Source of the DNA: Symbiodinium sp. CCMP2592
Taxonomy: Eukaryota > Sar > Dinophyceae > Suessiales > Symbiodiniaceae
NCBI GenBank assembly: GCA_905221615.1
Contig: CAJNDT010005001.1
Coordinates: forward strand, 175,001 to 239,000
DNA: 64,000 bases
Direction of reading: 5' to 3'
Shown here: in pieces, positions 63,442 to 64,000 of the stretch
Layout: each line of letters starts with the position of its first letter
Position numbering within the stretch: the stretch's first letter is position 1
Program-made: the position numbers and the translations under genes
Notes under the pieces: generated by a model
What the model was told of the DNA's origin: nothing
Seen by the model: the letters and a program-made list of their open reading frames with translations, nothing else
The model's database searches: none

Positions 63442-64000
63442 AGAGGCTCCATATATACGACCAGTAAGCCATCTTTGTCATGGTTTTTGGGGACCGAATC
63501 CCAAAATAGTACTGTGTATATATACATATAAATATATGTATAAAGTACATATGGACTCGTCTTGGGAGGGTTAGGTGGCTATTACAACGATTGTATAAGG
63601 ATCTTGATAAGAGCTTTGTATGGTGCTGCAGGGTGCTATACAGTTATAACAGTTTTAAATCTTGGGGGATGGTCTGGGTGCCTGTACAGGGGTTCTATGG
63701 TCTGTGTGGGTCTACAGAACGTGTCACTAGCTATCTATGATAGTCATTCCCAATCCCCCTTAGTCCAAAGGCCCACTCCCAACAGTTCGGCACCTCCATA
63801 ACCCCAAGGTGCCTGAATCCAACGACAGAAACTCTGCAAGCCTGTGAACCCTCAACATCACAGCAGAAACACCCGAAAATTCTAGACTGGTGACTGCATC
63901 CTTCTATCTGTACATAATGCATACATCACAGTGATGCTGGCTGCGACTCCTCTACACTGTACCACCATGACTATCACTCACTTCCACAATGGACCAAAAA
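63442..64000. other. Half A element, then unassigned sequence
   Basis: CCCAGAGGCTCCATAT at 63442 looks like the left tip of family A without a partner. A TA tract follows near 63517. Frames at 63562-63922 are unrecognised. Confidence 0.3.

Overview
The window looks like nuclear DNA of a dinoflagellate, most likely a member of the Symbiodiniaceae. Three things point there: TTTAGGG/CCCTAAA-type motifs scattered through almost all of it, coding segments from families I recognise as heavily expanded in these algae (a GIY-YIG-like protein, a transposase-like protein and a 2-oxoglutarate/Fe(II) oxygenase), and gene-poor sequence full of short hairpin elements and microsatellites. The assignment rests on recall and inspection, not on a search.

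Layout. 1-1511 has no recognised gene and few repeats. 1512-4047 holds the only convincing intact coding block: a GIY-YIG-like reading frame followed 145 bases later, on the same strand, by a long frame resembling a DDE-type transposase that lacks its own ATG. 4726-5806 is a tandem array that changes period from 84 to 73 bases, followed by AAGT and TGTGTGTC satellites up to about 7950. 9239-10805 (minus) is a broken oxygenase gene that has lost its HxD metal-binding motif through a frameshifting deletion. The rest, about 53 kb, is mostly non-coding, with a few exon-like islands, for example 21493-22028, 46443-46577, 53459-53585 and 58670-58781.

The dominant content of the window is a dense community of short terminal-inverted-repeat elements (MITEs, mostly 80-120 bases). 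I separate about fifteen families by eye, named A to X here. Several carry target-site duplications that can be read directly: 8 bases for families H and I (hAT-like), TA for family D (Tc1/mariner-like), any 2 bases for family C, TA or TG for family A, and 4 bases for families E and M. Nested insertions give internal empty-site proof: A inside B at 47169, and D inside E at 31896. One C element has a 27-base run of telomere-type repeats inserted in its arm. No transposase close to these families was recognised, so they would be mobilised in trans; the transposase-like gene at 2257-4047 is a candidate source only by proximity.

No rRNA, tRNA, CRISPR array or bacterial-style operon was recognised. 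All functional calls come from reading translations and repeats by eye.
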